Positions 43,872 to 55,093 of a DNA stretch of 64,000 bases are shown piece after piece. Made by a program: the position numbers and the translations under genes. The notes beneath the pieces are model-generated. The model was not told the origin of the DNA and did not search any database. It worked only from the letters and a program-made list of their open reading frames with translations. This DNA is from Entomortierella parvispora. Its lineage: Eukaryota > Mortierellomycota > Mortierellomycetes > Mortierellales > Mortierellaceae. The stretch lies in NCBI GenBank assembly GCA_963573315.1, contig OY752147.1, forward strand, positions 248,001 through 312,000. Reading direction: 5' to 3'. Position 1 is the first letter of the stretch. Every line of letters starts with the position of its first letter.

Positions 43872-44455
43872 TTATTCCTCATCCTCATCATCACCACCGG
43901 CATCCTTGGAGGCAGCGGCAGCAGCACGCTTTCTCTTGACACGACCGGCACGTCCACCACCGTAGGGGGAGGTGAGGGAGAAGTCGATGTGCTTCTGGGA
44001 GTCGAGACGGACAACGAAGGAGGGGATATCGACGACCTGCTTGCCGACGCGGATGTGGCGCTGACGGATCAAGACACGAGCGTGGTGAATGGACTTGGCA
44101 AGACCGAGCTTGAAGACCTGGGTCTGGAGGCGACGCTCCAAGAAATCCTCAATCTTCAAGGCCAAGACGTAATCCAACTTCATCTTGTCCTCGTCCAAGA
44201 CACCGATGCGGACCAAGCGGCGAATCAAAGCGTTACCCTCGAAGAGGCGACGGGGGTCCTTGTCCTCCAAAGTCAAGAGCTCACGAGCAGCACGACGAAT
44301 GTTGGAAAGGGTGAAACCAATGCGCCAGATCTCGCGCTTGTTACGGAGACCGTACTCACCAATGAGCTTCAACTCCTGGTCGAGACGGGCGGCCTCGAAA
44401 GGACGACGGGGGACCTTGTAGGTCTTGGAACAGTTCTTGGGAGCTCCGGAAGGCA
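43872..44455 (-). CDS. RPS9: small ribosomal subunit protein uS4 (Rps9)
   Basis: The main coding exon 44455-43872 encodes 194 residues counting the initiator, normal for cytosolic Rps9. It has [20 protein letters not shown] near the start, [19 protein letters not shown], the S4 RNA-binding region [20 protein letters not shown] and a short acidic end. It binds 18S rRNA early in 40S assembly. The exon begins TG CCT TCC, directly after a splice acceptor with a long T tract (TTATCAG), so the start codon seems to be split: A in an upstream exon, TG here. A candidate first-exon end is A44806 before donor GTATGT, making a 350-nt intron; this is inference. A further donor (CCCAG|GTGAGT near 45143) may end a non-coding leader exon. 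Confidence 0.9.
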
Positions 44456-44806
44456 CTGATAATCAAAGAGGAAAAAAAAGGTGAGTGAGTGGGTGTTGTT
44501 CTTGACTCAATTGCTTGTCCCTATTGTTATCATCGCTTCTGAGTCTTGTTGGTGGGTCAACAACAGTCGAAAAGAAAAAAGATCCGAGTCCTGGATTCAA
44601 CATTGAACATTTTCAAATTGCACAAAGAAAAAAATGGCACAGTTGATCATGCCATAATGTCCTCTGTGAATTGAGATCCGTCCATGAATGAATCCAGAAG
44701 GTCCGGTCTATTCGTCCTGTTGCTGCCAACGACTGAGAGCAGAAGCGACGAGTCGAGGTAGTCGACAAGGGATCTTCGGCAGGCTCGAGGTGGACATTGA
44801 CATACT

Positions 44807-45404
44807 GGTTAAGACTGAAGAGAAAGAGAAGGATCTTGCCTGGCCGCAGGGCCGAGCTCGTTCTTATCCTCTCGAGAGCAGTCATGAGAAAGTAAACACA
44901 AATACAGGGTTACGCACCATAATAGGAAATCATCCCCGGCTCCGACCAGGGCAACAGCAAATGCACGTGACGAGGAAAGATTTTTTCTCGCTTTTGCTCC
45001 AGGGTCAATCCACGGTCACAGCCGGTGCGGCAATCCAGAGTCAAAGGGAAGCTCGCTCCACGGTTTGTTTTGATTCCTCCTCTTCTTTCATTCTTGACCT
45101 CTTAGGGTAATTGCTGATGGACAGAATCATCATCAAGCACTCACCTGGGACAGCGGCGCGGGAGCACACAGGGAACAGGAGCCTTGCTGGAACAAAAGAG
45201 CACATCACTCCTGGACCATGATGGAATGATCATCATCCCGTCACTCTCATCCATCATCATCATCGACCTTTGACATTGGAATTGAATTCAGGATCAATGT
45301 CTGTGGAGGGAATCACATTCAACATTTCACAATGACCATGGAGGACTTATGCCCGATTTTCTTTTCTTTGTCCAATCAATCTCTCCCAACAGAATTGATT
45401 CATC
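44807..45404. promoter_or_regulatory. divergent promoter region of Rps9 and Rpl21 genes
   Basis: About 600 bp between two ribosomal protein genes transcribed away from each other. It probably contains leader exons of Rps9 (minus strand donor near 45143). A shared promoter is inferred from arrangement; I could not identify a named binding site. Confidence 0.4.
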
Positions 45405-46437
45405 ATGCCTCACTCCTATGGTATTCGTGCTCGCACCCGCCACATGTTCGCCCGTAACTTCAGGGAGCATGGTATGCCCATCAAGCTTACCACCTACCTG
45501 AAGACCTACAAGGTCGGCGACATTGTTGACATCAAGGCTAACGGTGCTATCCACAAGGGTATGCCCCACAAGTTCTACCACGGGTATGTCGTCCAGCCAA
45601 GTCCTTTTTGCCGTTTACCTCAGGATCTCGTTGAATCAGGTTCAGGAGAAGAAATCAAAACAGGAATCAACACTCGAGACAGAATGAATGAAAGCGGGAT
45701 CAGAGAACGGATGGGTCTTGTCTGTGGATCAATCTCGGCATTAACGAGGAGGAACCTACATCTCGGATTCAATCAGTTTTGAGACTCGGTCGGTGACCGT
45801 CTGTCAGATCTACAACACTGCCTATGAAACAGCCCAGTCGACTATTGTTCCCGACCCTTTTTTTTTGCAACAATCGGACGCTTTGAACCTTTTAAGGCAT
45901 TTAGAGTCCGTTTCTGTACCTATTCATAGTGTTACAAGTTGGAGGATACAACCAGGATTCTGTAGATAATCATCTTCGGTATCATTATCATTGCACTGAA
46001 AGCACCTCTAACACTTCAATTGCTCTTTCACTGTCTAGTCGCACCGGTATCATCTACAACGTGACCAAGTCCGCTGTTGGTATCATCATCAACAAGAAGG
46101 TCGGTAACCGTTTCCTCGAGAAGCGCGTCAACATCCGCATTGAGCACATCAAGCACTCCAAGTGCCGTGATGATTTCTTGCGTCGCGTCAAGGAGAACGC
46201 TGCTGCCAAGATTCAGGCCAAGAAGGATGGTGTCAAGGTTAACTTGAAGCGCCAGCCTGCCCAGCCCCGTGAGGCTCGCTTCGTCTCGATCAAGCACAAC
46301 ATCCCCACCACCCTCAACCCCATCCCCTATGACAGTAAGATTTATGAGCTTGACGAATGCAATCTTGTTTATTGCTTCTATGTGGATGATTGTATCTAAT
46401 TTTTTTTCTTCTATTCTCCTCTATAGCCCTTGTTTAA
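45405..46437 (+). CDS. RPL21: large ribosomal subunit protein eL21 (Rpl21)
   Basis: Exons 45405-45583, 46039-46334 and 46427-46437 give 161 residues. Visible family sequence: [39 protein letters not shown], then [20 protein letters not shown] and [20 protein letters not shown]. The third exon is just 11 nt and encodes the last residues (completing T, then L, V, stop) after PIPYD. The first intron (455 nt) was checked for a box C/D snoRNA because ribosomal protein introns often host them; no clear C box was found. Confidence 0.95.
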
Positions 46438-46891
46438 ATGCTGTCAGGATTTGATCGTGAGCGGAAATGTTGGAAATAAAACGAGCAGATATATTTCCTC
46501 AATCGTGTTTCGATGATACCTTTTTTAAGACTTGGGTTTTTTCTTGTGGCAGTTCGATGGTCCTCCAAGATACCAGTCAGTTATTGATTGCGGGTCAAAA
46601 CCAAAGTGACAGCCCAATGGAGTTTGATGTTTGCACTGGTATGGGTTGCCTCTGCGCGCTGCGTGGGCACCCAGTGTCTGTGCGTAATACAATGACCTCA
46701 AGGGTGATTGGTATCGTTGACCGTGGACCTGGACCGTGTGCCTGGCAATACATTGCTGTAATTGGTTGAGACAGTACCAAGCGGCGCGAAATTTACCACA
46801 GAAGCAACACTGCCACATGCCTCCAAGTTCTCTAATCATTCCTTCTCTCATTCGCGTTGCTCATTCCTTCAGTACAAGTTCAGGTAAACTC
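46438..46891. other. spacer between Rpl21 and the frameshifted F-box gene
   Basis: 454 bp. Open frames on both strands here are short and show no domain. Nothing supportable. Confidence 0.5.
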
Positions 46892-49544
46892 ATGTCTATC
46901 CCCCCATCCTTACTGTCGCTTCCATTGGAATGTCTCCAAATCATCGTCCATCTACTTGATAAACCCTTTTTGGCGCGACTCTCGCAGGTCAACCTCTACC
47001 TTTGCTCTGCGACTTTACCATACCTTTACGCAAACGTCTTTTTGGATAAAACTACCGCTGTTGGCATTCGGGCTATACATGGAGTCATCCAGACACTCCT
47101 TCGCCAGCAACCGGAAGAGCAAATTAGCGATCTACTTTGCGCGGTCTATGATGTTTTTCTGGAGCGAGCTTCCTCTCCTCTAACTGACGACGCCCAGTCC
47201 AAGGAACACGATCCGCGCAAAGGCGTATCTGAAGAGAGAACAATCGACCACTTGTCATTTGTGCGCAATTTCAATTTCGAGCTCTGGTGCTTCGCACCAC
47301 CTGCCTCAGGGTACCTGAGTGGTTCCGACTGGAAAACCTTCTATCCTTCTCGACTGGCCAAGTTTGCGCTTCGGTCCAAGCGGACGCGCAGCATGCTCGA
47401 AAATGAGGGAGACAGTGAAGACGAACAAGAAGAATTCATTCTCGCCGGAGATCAACAAGGCGATGGCGTCTACGACAAACATCTTCTCTTTCCAGCCCCC
47501 GAGGTTTCCAACCTAATAAAGGGAACAGCTCTTCGGTATTCAGCTCTGTCGGCTTCGTTGAGGCGTGAGTTGACCCAAGCGCTTTGTTTCCCTGTCCTGG
47601 AGCAGATCCAGAGTCTGGTCCTCCCCCTCTCTGACTTGATACGTTATTTGGATGTTGTGAATCGGTTCCAGTCTCTTTCTTCCGTTACGTTCAAGATGGA
47701 CGAGCTCTTGCTTTCGCACGTCTTCGATATGCTTGGGCCCGATTCGCTTCCTGAGACGGTCGCAATATACGAACTCTTTCAAACAAAAACAGGATGATCG
47801 ATTCAAGTCCATGATTGCGTTTGTTCAAGAGCACGCTCGACTGTTTCCTGGTCGGCTCCAGAGTGCTGAATGCACTGGTTTCAGTGGTTTGCCCGTCATT
47901 TCTCGGTGCCCTCCCTCTGTTATCGACGAGTTGTTAGGAGCTCTCCCGTCATTGATTAAGCCAAGATCTATAGTGGACACGAATTGGAAGAGAGTGGCGC
48001 TCAAGATCAAGTCGACCGATCTGAGCTCGGTTGTCAAGATAGTACTGACCAACAATGACGAAGGAGCCGCTGCGGCCCTTTACAGGAACGATCCGACGTT
48101 TCTAAGCCGCTGTCTTTCATTGAATACCTTGGACATCCAGTCTTTTGGAGCTGGGTCTTTTCGATGGGCTGCGGAGGCTAAACACGCGCTGGATTGGAGG
48201 ACTGCTAACTGTCATGTCCCTCAGGTGTTGGATATTGTATCGATGACAGGCCCACCACCCTTGTCTCTTGCTCCCCTGGAGTCAGTCAGAATTTCTACAG
48301 ACACTCTATTCAAGGACGAGATGAACGATATTGCCCTGGCGTTTGGCAAGACGTTGATCTCCATGTGTTTTCTTTCAACATCATACGAAACCCCCTTCGA
48401 CACAGCCACGTTCAGTTTCGGAAGCGGATGGATATTACCACAGTTGAAATACTTAGTGTTGTTAATGCCCCAACTTCGACTCCTGGCTGATCCAGGATTT
48501 TACTCTCAGGCTATTGGCCCGAATTTGAAGACAATGAAGATCCTGGACAAATATGGGGGGTGGTTTGAAATACAGGATCTTTATATCTGCCATCCCTTTG
48601 CACAGTCAATGCCAGAGTTGACATATATTTGGCTGGAAGGCGGGTCTGGCTTGACATTCCACCCAGATTCGTTTCATCAAACCCCAAATCTGGAAACGCT
48701 TCACATCAGGATGTGTTCGCACGAACCGCAGGTCTATATCCCACCTGAAGCCGAGCTGGCAGAATCTGTATTATACAGACATACGTCTATACAGAACATC
48801 AGTTATGACGGCGATCATGGCCTCCCACAGCAGTATCTTGACCCTAGTCGACGGCGACCTTTGTGGACTTGGGATTGGTACCTCCCAAATCTCAACTTGT
48901 TACATCTCGATGGCACAATAGCATTCTTGTTTCAGTTTCGAATGCTTGCAGGCTGTCCAGCTCTTCGACATCTCGCGCTGAATATCGGTACGCACAAGCG
49001 TGTTCTCCTTCTACAAGACTTCATTGTTCCTGCCTCCTTCTCTTCCTCTTCCGGCAACGTCGACAATTCTCTCAAAAGTGCCAACAGAACCGAGGCCAGT
49101 AATGGATGCGAGGAACTCATGGTCGCATCCTCGCTTCATCATTTGGCCTTTTACGGCTCCTGGTCACTGGATGAGGCATTGAGGGCCGAGGTCTTCCCAA
49201 GAACCTTCCCAAACGTGAAGATATTCAAGGACTATTTTACAAAAGGTTGCTCAGTCCGGGATTGGATCAGGACAGTGCGAACGTGGCCGAGGCTACGGGA
49301 GGCCTCTTTATCGTTGATGCAGAATGAGCTACTGAACTCAATTTCTACCCTGAGGGAATGCGGGTTGGTTCGACGTAAATCTTCCAGACGGGATGGACGT
49401 AATCCAAGAACTCATGGGTCATCAAGCAAAGAGACCATCTGGCCGAGGCCGCTTTTCTACTTCAATGGAGGGGCTTGGGAAGATCGGCAAGAATCAATCT
49501 CTACAACGGTACTGGCACCGACGCCAACGATTGTCGATGAGTGA
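46892..49544 (+). CDS. F-box / leucine-rich repeat-like protein with one frameshift
   Basis: From ATG 46892 the frame runs 302 codons to TGA 47795-47797; the same protein then continues in the +1 frame from about 47780 to 49544. N-terminus MSIPPSLLSLPLECLQIIVH is an F-box start (LPLECLQIIVHLLDKPFLARLSQVNLYL). The second part has leucine-rich stretches such as LPQLKYLVLLMPQLRLL and LPNLNLLHLDGTIAFL. Both halves look coding up to the join, which lies in CTCTTTCAAACAAAAACAGG; skipping one base there gives 883 residues. No intron fits. Either a young pseudogene or a homopolymer sequencing error. Unlike the pair at 36209-39371, it has a long region between F-box and repeats. Confidence 0.75.
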
Positions 49545-49684
49545 TGCATGGACCAGGTTGTTATTACCTTTTTTTTTTTTTTTTTGTGTTCTAGCCGCCG
49601 TCATCTTTAGACTGCCATGACAAATATCAGAAAAGAAAGTTTCTTTAATACTCATGCTCATGCTAAAGATATTTTCAATCGTTT

Positions 49685-51158
49685 TTAAATCACAATGGTC
49701 ATTGTCACGGCCACAATGGCCAAGAATCCCGCCAAGGAGGATTTGACAGAGAGGTTCAAAGCGCCACTGGTTCCATTGCCAGATCCTGCCCCTCCTACCC
49801 CTCCGGTGCCGGTGCCGTTGCCTCCGGTCGAGGTTTTAGAAGGTGGGGTATAGCTCGTTCCCCAAGTGTTTGCCTTCAGATCCAGAACGATTGGCCCTCC
49901 CAGATTGGACTGCACCACCACCCCGTCTCCAGAAAAGGTGCTGTAACCTCCCCAAATAATAAAAGAATCGCCCGAGACAGCACAGATGCCGCCATAGTAT
50001 TTGGAGGGCATGGTGGCCAACTTTGTCCACACTAGGGTCGCCACATCAAGCATGTAAACGTCGTCGAGGGCCAGGTTGGGGTTGACAGGATGAGGAGTTC
50101 CAGAACCGTCAATTGCACCTCCAGCAATGATCAATTTGGTGCCACCGTAGGCTATGAGTATCACAAAGGGAGGGGGATTTTTGGTTTGTTAATAAAGAAG
50201 GCGACGACATGGCGGCAGGGGATGGTGGACCATGATGTAACCCGTTGCGTTACCAGATGCAAAGCATGGTTTCTTTCTTGGAGAGGGAATGGCGCCTGTT
50301 GTGGCCTGGACAAGAAGCAAAACAAAAATGTGCGAGAGAAACCATTAGAAATCGATAATCAATCCTGTTTTGTCCAAAGAGGAAAGAAGGCATGTGGGTG
50401 GACCGCCCGAGCCCAAGTTTTCTTTTTGTTGTTGTTTTCTCCTCCCTTACAATTGGCGTGAAGGTCTTTGCAGCAATGTCGTATTGACTCAGTTGACTGA
50501 CACCCGCCGACTTGTATGTGAACAAGCTCTTCTTGGCACTACTATACACTGTCATCAGAACACTTATGGCATTGGGGCCACTGGGGAACGTCTGGTAAGT
50601 ATAGCTGTTCTTGACAGGATCAAACGCTGTGATATTCAAATCCCCTGGCGAAACGGCTGAGAATCCGTAAAGTTGACCAGAGTCCGTATCTGTGATCAAG
50701 CCAGCTGAAGCAAAATCCGGCGGCAGGTTCACAAAAGTCTCGTTGGTGTATGTGTTCGTGGCAACATCATAGCGACGCGTGCCCTCGATGGGGAAGAAGA
50801 ATACAGATTTGCCATCGGGCGTAGCCGCAAGAGGTCCATTGGTATCGCCAGAATAGGCCGTGAGGCGGTCCAAGGATTTCCAGGCAGGGGAATCCGTTCT
50901 CCAGGTTGTAGTCAGATCCAAGGCAAAGAATTGGTGGACGAACGTAAACAGGTTGGCGTTGCCCGAGTGTGATCCATCGCCCAGATAGAGAGTTTGACCA
51001 TCGATGTAGGAAGAGTCCGAGAAGCCGGATGCGGAGGGGACGGGTGATGTGGCCATAGGAGGAGAGGGACCAGCTGTAGTCATCTGCGAATCCACCAGAG
51101 TCATTGACAGACTCAGGAGCGCCACTGTGGCCAACGCAGACGGTGAAGGGGGAAACAT
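49685..51158 (-). CDS. secreted, probably GPI-anchored kelch-like protein
   Basis: Exons 51158-50451, 50305-50254 and 50151-49685 give 408 residues. Signal peptide: MFPPSPSALATVALLSLSMT. Kelch-like beta-propeller features: SSYIDGQTLYLGDG, NTYTNETFVNLP, PSPRKKPCFASAYGGTKLII over the second junction, LDDVYMLDVATLVWTKL, SFIIWGGYSTFSG. The end is a Gly/Ser/Thr linker followed by a hydrophobic tail (AGFLAIVAVTMTIVI), the usual GPI signal. Exon 2 is only 52 nt. Likely a cell-surface protein; related proteins include galactose-oxidase-like kelch proteins, but the copper-ligand residues of the oxidase cannot be recognised, so no enzyme activity is claimed. Confidence 0.85.
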
Positions 51159-53455
51159 GGCGATGAGGGGAGGGGAAGGGAAGAAAAGTTGTCGAACACA
51201 AGAAAAAAGGTCAAGGGAAAAAAGCGCCTTCTTAAGTACGCCCTCGCCATTATTTTTAGGTTTCCACAACCCATTCCTTGAGGAAGGCGAGAAGAGAAGG
51301 GCTCTCTTGAACAGTCGATTTTCGGGTTGAGAGCTCGTTCCCTGGTGGTTGCGTATGAGGACAAGAGCCGAATTTCGTGCAGAAACAGCCTCGCTCTTTC
51401 ACCTGGGGACTCTAAAACTGACAGCATCCCAGGAGATATGAAGGATGTAGATACCAAGGGATAAGAAGGATAGATGCTTCTCGCTAAATCGTGGCCGGAT
51501 ATGACAACTGGTCAATTGCCGCAATTAAACGCGCTTCCTTCTCGTCAACACCCCGCCATTGATTTTTTTTTTTTTGGATTTTTTTTTGCGATCTCGCGTG
51601 GTCAATGTTAAATTTTAGTTTCGTGACCGCGGCGCTACCTGCTGGCGGTCCCAAGGACATTGGCTCATCTAAAAAAACAGGATGCTGAATCGGGTGTCAA
51701 CCACTGCGGCCCTTTTTCACCCCCCTTTCGGTAACCAACAGGATGGAGGCAGATCAATGGCTTGTGCAACTGTAGCGCCCCGACATGCTACAGCCTTACT
51801 GCTGCCAAACGCAGGCTCCTCAAGGATACCGCACCAGATGGGGCAACCGCACGCGAATCCAGTCGGTACCTCCGTCGTAGACGTCACATGCTAAAAATTC
51901 TTTCCCGAAGAATCTTCTCGGCTCACCAAAAGTACCGTGGATCTGCTACAAAATGACTCTCTTCTCTGCACCGCAAGAAGAATGCGATATAGCAGCAAAA
52001 GTTTTATTTTCTCGAGCGCCTGCGAGCAGAGCCAAGGCATCACATCGAATATAGATATAAAAAAAAACTAGTGAAGGGTAGGAGATATTAGCCGAATAGG
52101 ATACTCGTGAACTTGAAGGCAAGCAATGAAGTGAAAAGATATCTAATATATAACAGAACTCGTATATGTTTTCCATCTCCAGATCTGTCCAGATGGGGAA
52201 AGTCAACTGAAGAAAAGACGCCCATGTTTTCCTTGAACGCTTTTTCGAGAACCCAGGTTCATCCAAGGAAGTGTATTATCTTTGAGGGTTTACGTCCTGG
52301 GCCATTCACTCACAGGTAGCAGAATTAAAGGGCTCGCTCCTTGAAAAGCCGCCATATTTCCTGTGTGGCACTCAGGCAAATGCCACGTTAATCGCTCTTG
52401 CATGGACCGTATTTTATAATGGATAGGGTGCCATAGTACACCGAGTGGTCTTGGCGATACTGAAGAAAAAAGCAGTATGGAGCCTTCTCTTGAGGTCTCC
52501 CGCTATAATTTTCGGATAGTAGCTCGAGTTCGGCGTGCTTTCTTAATAACGCGAGCTTGCCTTGAGGGAAAGCAGGGTATCAGCGGTCATACACTTTGTA
52601 CGTAGGTCTTTTTCTGCGGGAAAAGTAGTTCTTTCAAGAATGTTTTTACCTTCCCAGAACATTGATGTCAGCCTTGCTCGAAAAAGGTCGGCAAAACCTA
52701 GAAAATGTGTTAGGGATAAACATAGTCAACGTAAAGCCGTGACACAACGACCTTCCTTTCATTAGCAAATTACATAAAAAACCCCCTCTCTTTCCTCCTG
52801 ACAATCCTTTTCTTTCATGAAGCTTACTCTTTGCATTGGGGATAAAGACGAGATTGCTGATGATCTAAATCTAAATAACAGTAGTTTCTATCTGACGGTC
52901 TCGCTTTAATGTGATTGAACAACATCAGACGGAAGCAGCGGGAGCTTCCGCGAGGAGGCTCTCAGGCACAGCGTGTTGATCGCGCGGTGCGTTGTTAGGC
53001 AGAGACAGTCGAAGTGGGACGAAGAAAAAATGGAAGAAAGAGAGGGTGAAGAAAGAAAGAAAAGACAAAACGACCGTTGTCTCTGCAATATATAAGTGGG
53101 TGTGGAAAGTGAGAGAACTAACAATAGAGAAAAGGAGGAAACAATGGTGATAAGGTAGACGCAGCAGAGAGATAATAATAACTCGGAAAGTGAGGAAACA
53201 ATAATCGAAACCTAGGAAACAATAGAGAGCGGGAGAAGGAGGAACTATTGTAAGAGGAAGGACAATGAGGATGGTGGGGTGATCGGGCGAGGGGCGCCAA
53301 CTCGGCATTAGTCAATAGACGGGTCACCATTGTTACCCGAAGTTGAGGTTTTTCTATTATACAAACGATCCTTGAGCGTTTGAAAAACAAGAAGGCAGAG
53401 ACCTTACAAGGCGATACTGAAGACCGAATAGAGATAAAATACAGAGCTAATAAGT
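51159..53455. other. gene-free region, about 2.3 kb
   Basis: Upstream of the kelch-like gene. No open frame over 110 codons has a domain or biased codon use. It includes short T/A runs (51560-51590) and AT-rich sequence. May hold decayed sequence related to the remnant that follows, but I see nothing nameable. Confidence 0.5.
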
Positions 53456-54364
53456 TTATTCATCGTTGTCCCTTTCTTTACTCTCGTAGTCGCTTTCCTT
53501 ATCCTCGTCGTCTTCAAGCGTGATTCCCCCTTTTTCGGTCTCTTTGTAAAATTCTCCAGTATTTGGGACGAGACAAATATAAAATTCTTGTGGTTGGTGG
53601 GATGTGGACGAGATCCGTTACTGATCCTATTCAGTCACCGGGCCCTCTTCCTAGAAATCCACGCAACGCAACCTTTGTATCGTCTCTAGTGATCCCTATC
53701 CCAAGTCTCAATTGAGGTATCAGAAGCTGATAGTAGAACCCTCTCTAGCCATGATGTCACAGACGCTGACTTGTAAACGTCAGATCCGGGACATGTTCCA
53801 GAGATGACAGCTGTACAAAGACTTCATGATGGGCATCCTTTCGATCCATGACCACGGACACTTCCATATTCAAAGATCCTTACAGTGCCAAGGCCGGGTC
53901 GTTGTCGCTGTTGCTGCTACTTTGATAATGTCTGAGGCCAGCTCTTTGTAATATAACTTTTTGAAATTGGCAGATGGCGCAGGGAAACTCTGTCTTCGAT
54001 GTCAAACACGTCGTATTCGAGACCATCCAACTTGTTCACAGGAAAAAAAAACGAGTGGAGTGGCACAGGAAGTGAGGGAATATCGCCCAGTGTCAACTCC
54101 ATGTTGCTTGTTGAAAGGAATCCACAAGTTTCTCAAATGGTAGGTCTCGCCGTTGTATCAAAAGGTCCATTTTCCCTCGTAAAAGTACACGCTGATGAGG
54201 GGCGACGCGGATGGAACGTGTTCACCAGAGGACATTGTAGCTATATGATACTTGCTGACTGATATTGAGCTCACATAGGCACAGGGGGAACAAAAGTGGT
54301 TAGCACAAGTTTTGCAAGTAGCTCTCAGAACGTCAAATACAGCGGTATGAAGTGACAATGACAA
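53456..54364 (-). pseudogene. decayed protein-coding gene, family unknown
   Basis: The minus strand reads as protein in fragments of different frames. Upstream: SGEHVPSASPLISVYFYEGK, then MELTLGDIPSLPVPLHSFFF and LDGLEYDVFDIEDRVSLRHL; then, after stops, SVVMDRKDAHHEVFVQLSSL; and near the end TGEFYKETEKGGITLEDDED running to an acidic tail and TAA at 53458-53456. Several frame changes and stops separate the pieces. The order and even spacing suggest one former gene. I do not recognise the family. Confidence 0.45.
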
Positions 54365-55093
54365 TTAGCGTGTATGGTAACGGAACCCAAGCTACCAGGG
54401 GATTTGACGCAACCGTCATTGGGCGCTAAGGGCCTCAAAGCAGCCTCTCCATCTTCGATTCATGGTTGGCATTGCTCATTGAAAGGAGGCCGAACAATGA
54501 AAACGCGACGACTCCACGCTAACCAGGGGATGGAGGGACTCACCCGTGGAGAATAGGCATGTGACACTACCCAGCATGAATGAGCACAATGCTGCATCCC
54601 GTGCTAAGCGGTCAATGTTCTTTTTCGTCTGCCTCCCATGAAACCGATATCCGGTAAGTGTGGACAGAGCCAAGGTAATATGAATAAAAGTTGGATATCA
54701 GAACAGAGAAAACTCACGCCACGCCTACCTTGCCTTCGTCGTTGTGAATATATGAAGAAACGAGAATGATGCCTGTGGATGAAGAAGGACTATGGCGAAA
54801 GACTGTGAATTGTTGAGAAATTAACATGCGCGTGATGCATGCATGCATGCATTGTCGAGCATGCTCGTGGTCACGTGAAAGACATTGATTTGCCACCAAA
54901 TTGTGAACATTGTTTTTCTCTCTTTCGTTTTGTTCCGTTTGAACAAATCATTCATTGTTCTACCTATTACGTTTCATTTCATTACAACCACCCGACACCA
55001 TCTCTCTGCAACAACACGCCTACCTTATCACGAGCATCCACTACTTCATTCGCAGACCATTCATCATCCTTCATTGGCTCATCAGCAGCAATA
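54365..55093. other. spacer upstream of the orphan coiled-coil gene
   Basis: Contains GCAT repeats (54835-54850) and a GTCACGTGA palindrome-like site near 54871 about 220 bp before the next ATG. Otherwise nothing supportable. Confidence 0.45.

Noticed and set aside
45030..45145. Possible snoRNA C box (TGATGAT on the minus strand) in the Rps9 upstream region
   Set aside because: No CTGA D box at a sensible distance and no terminal stem.
45584..46038. Possible box C/D snoRNA in the first Rpl21 intron
   Set aside because: No convincing C box with paired D box could be found.
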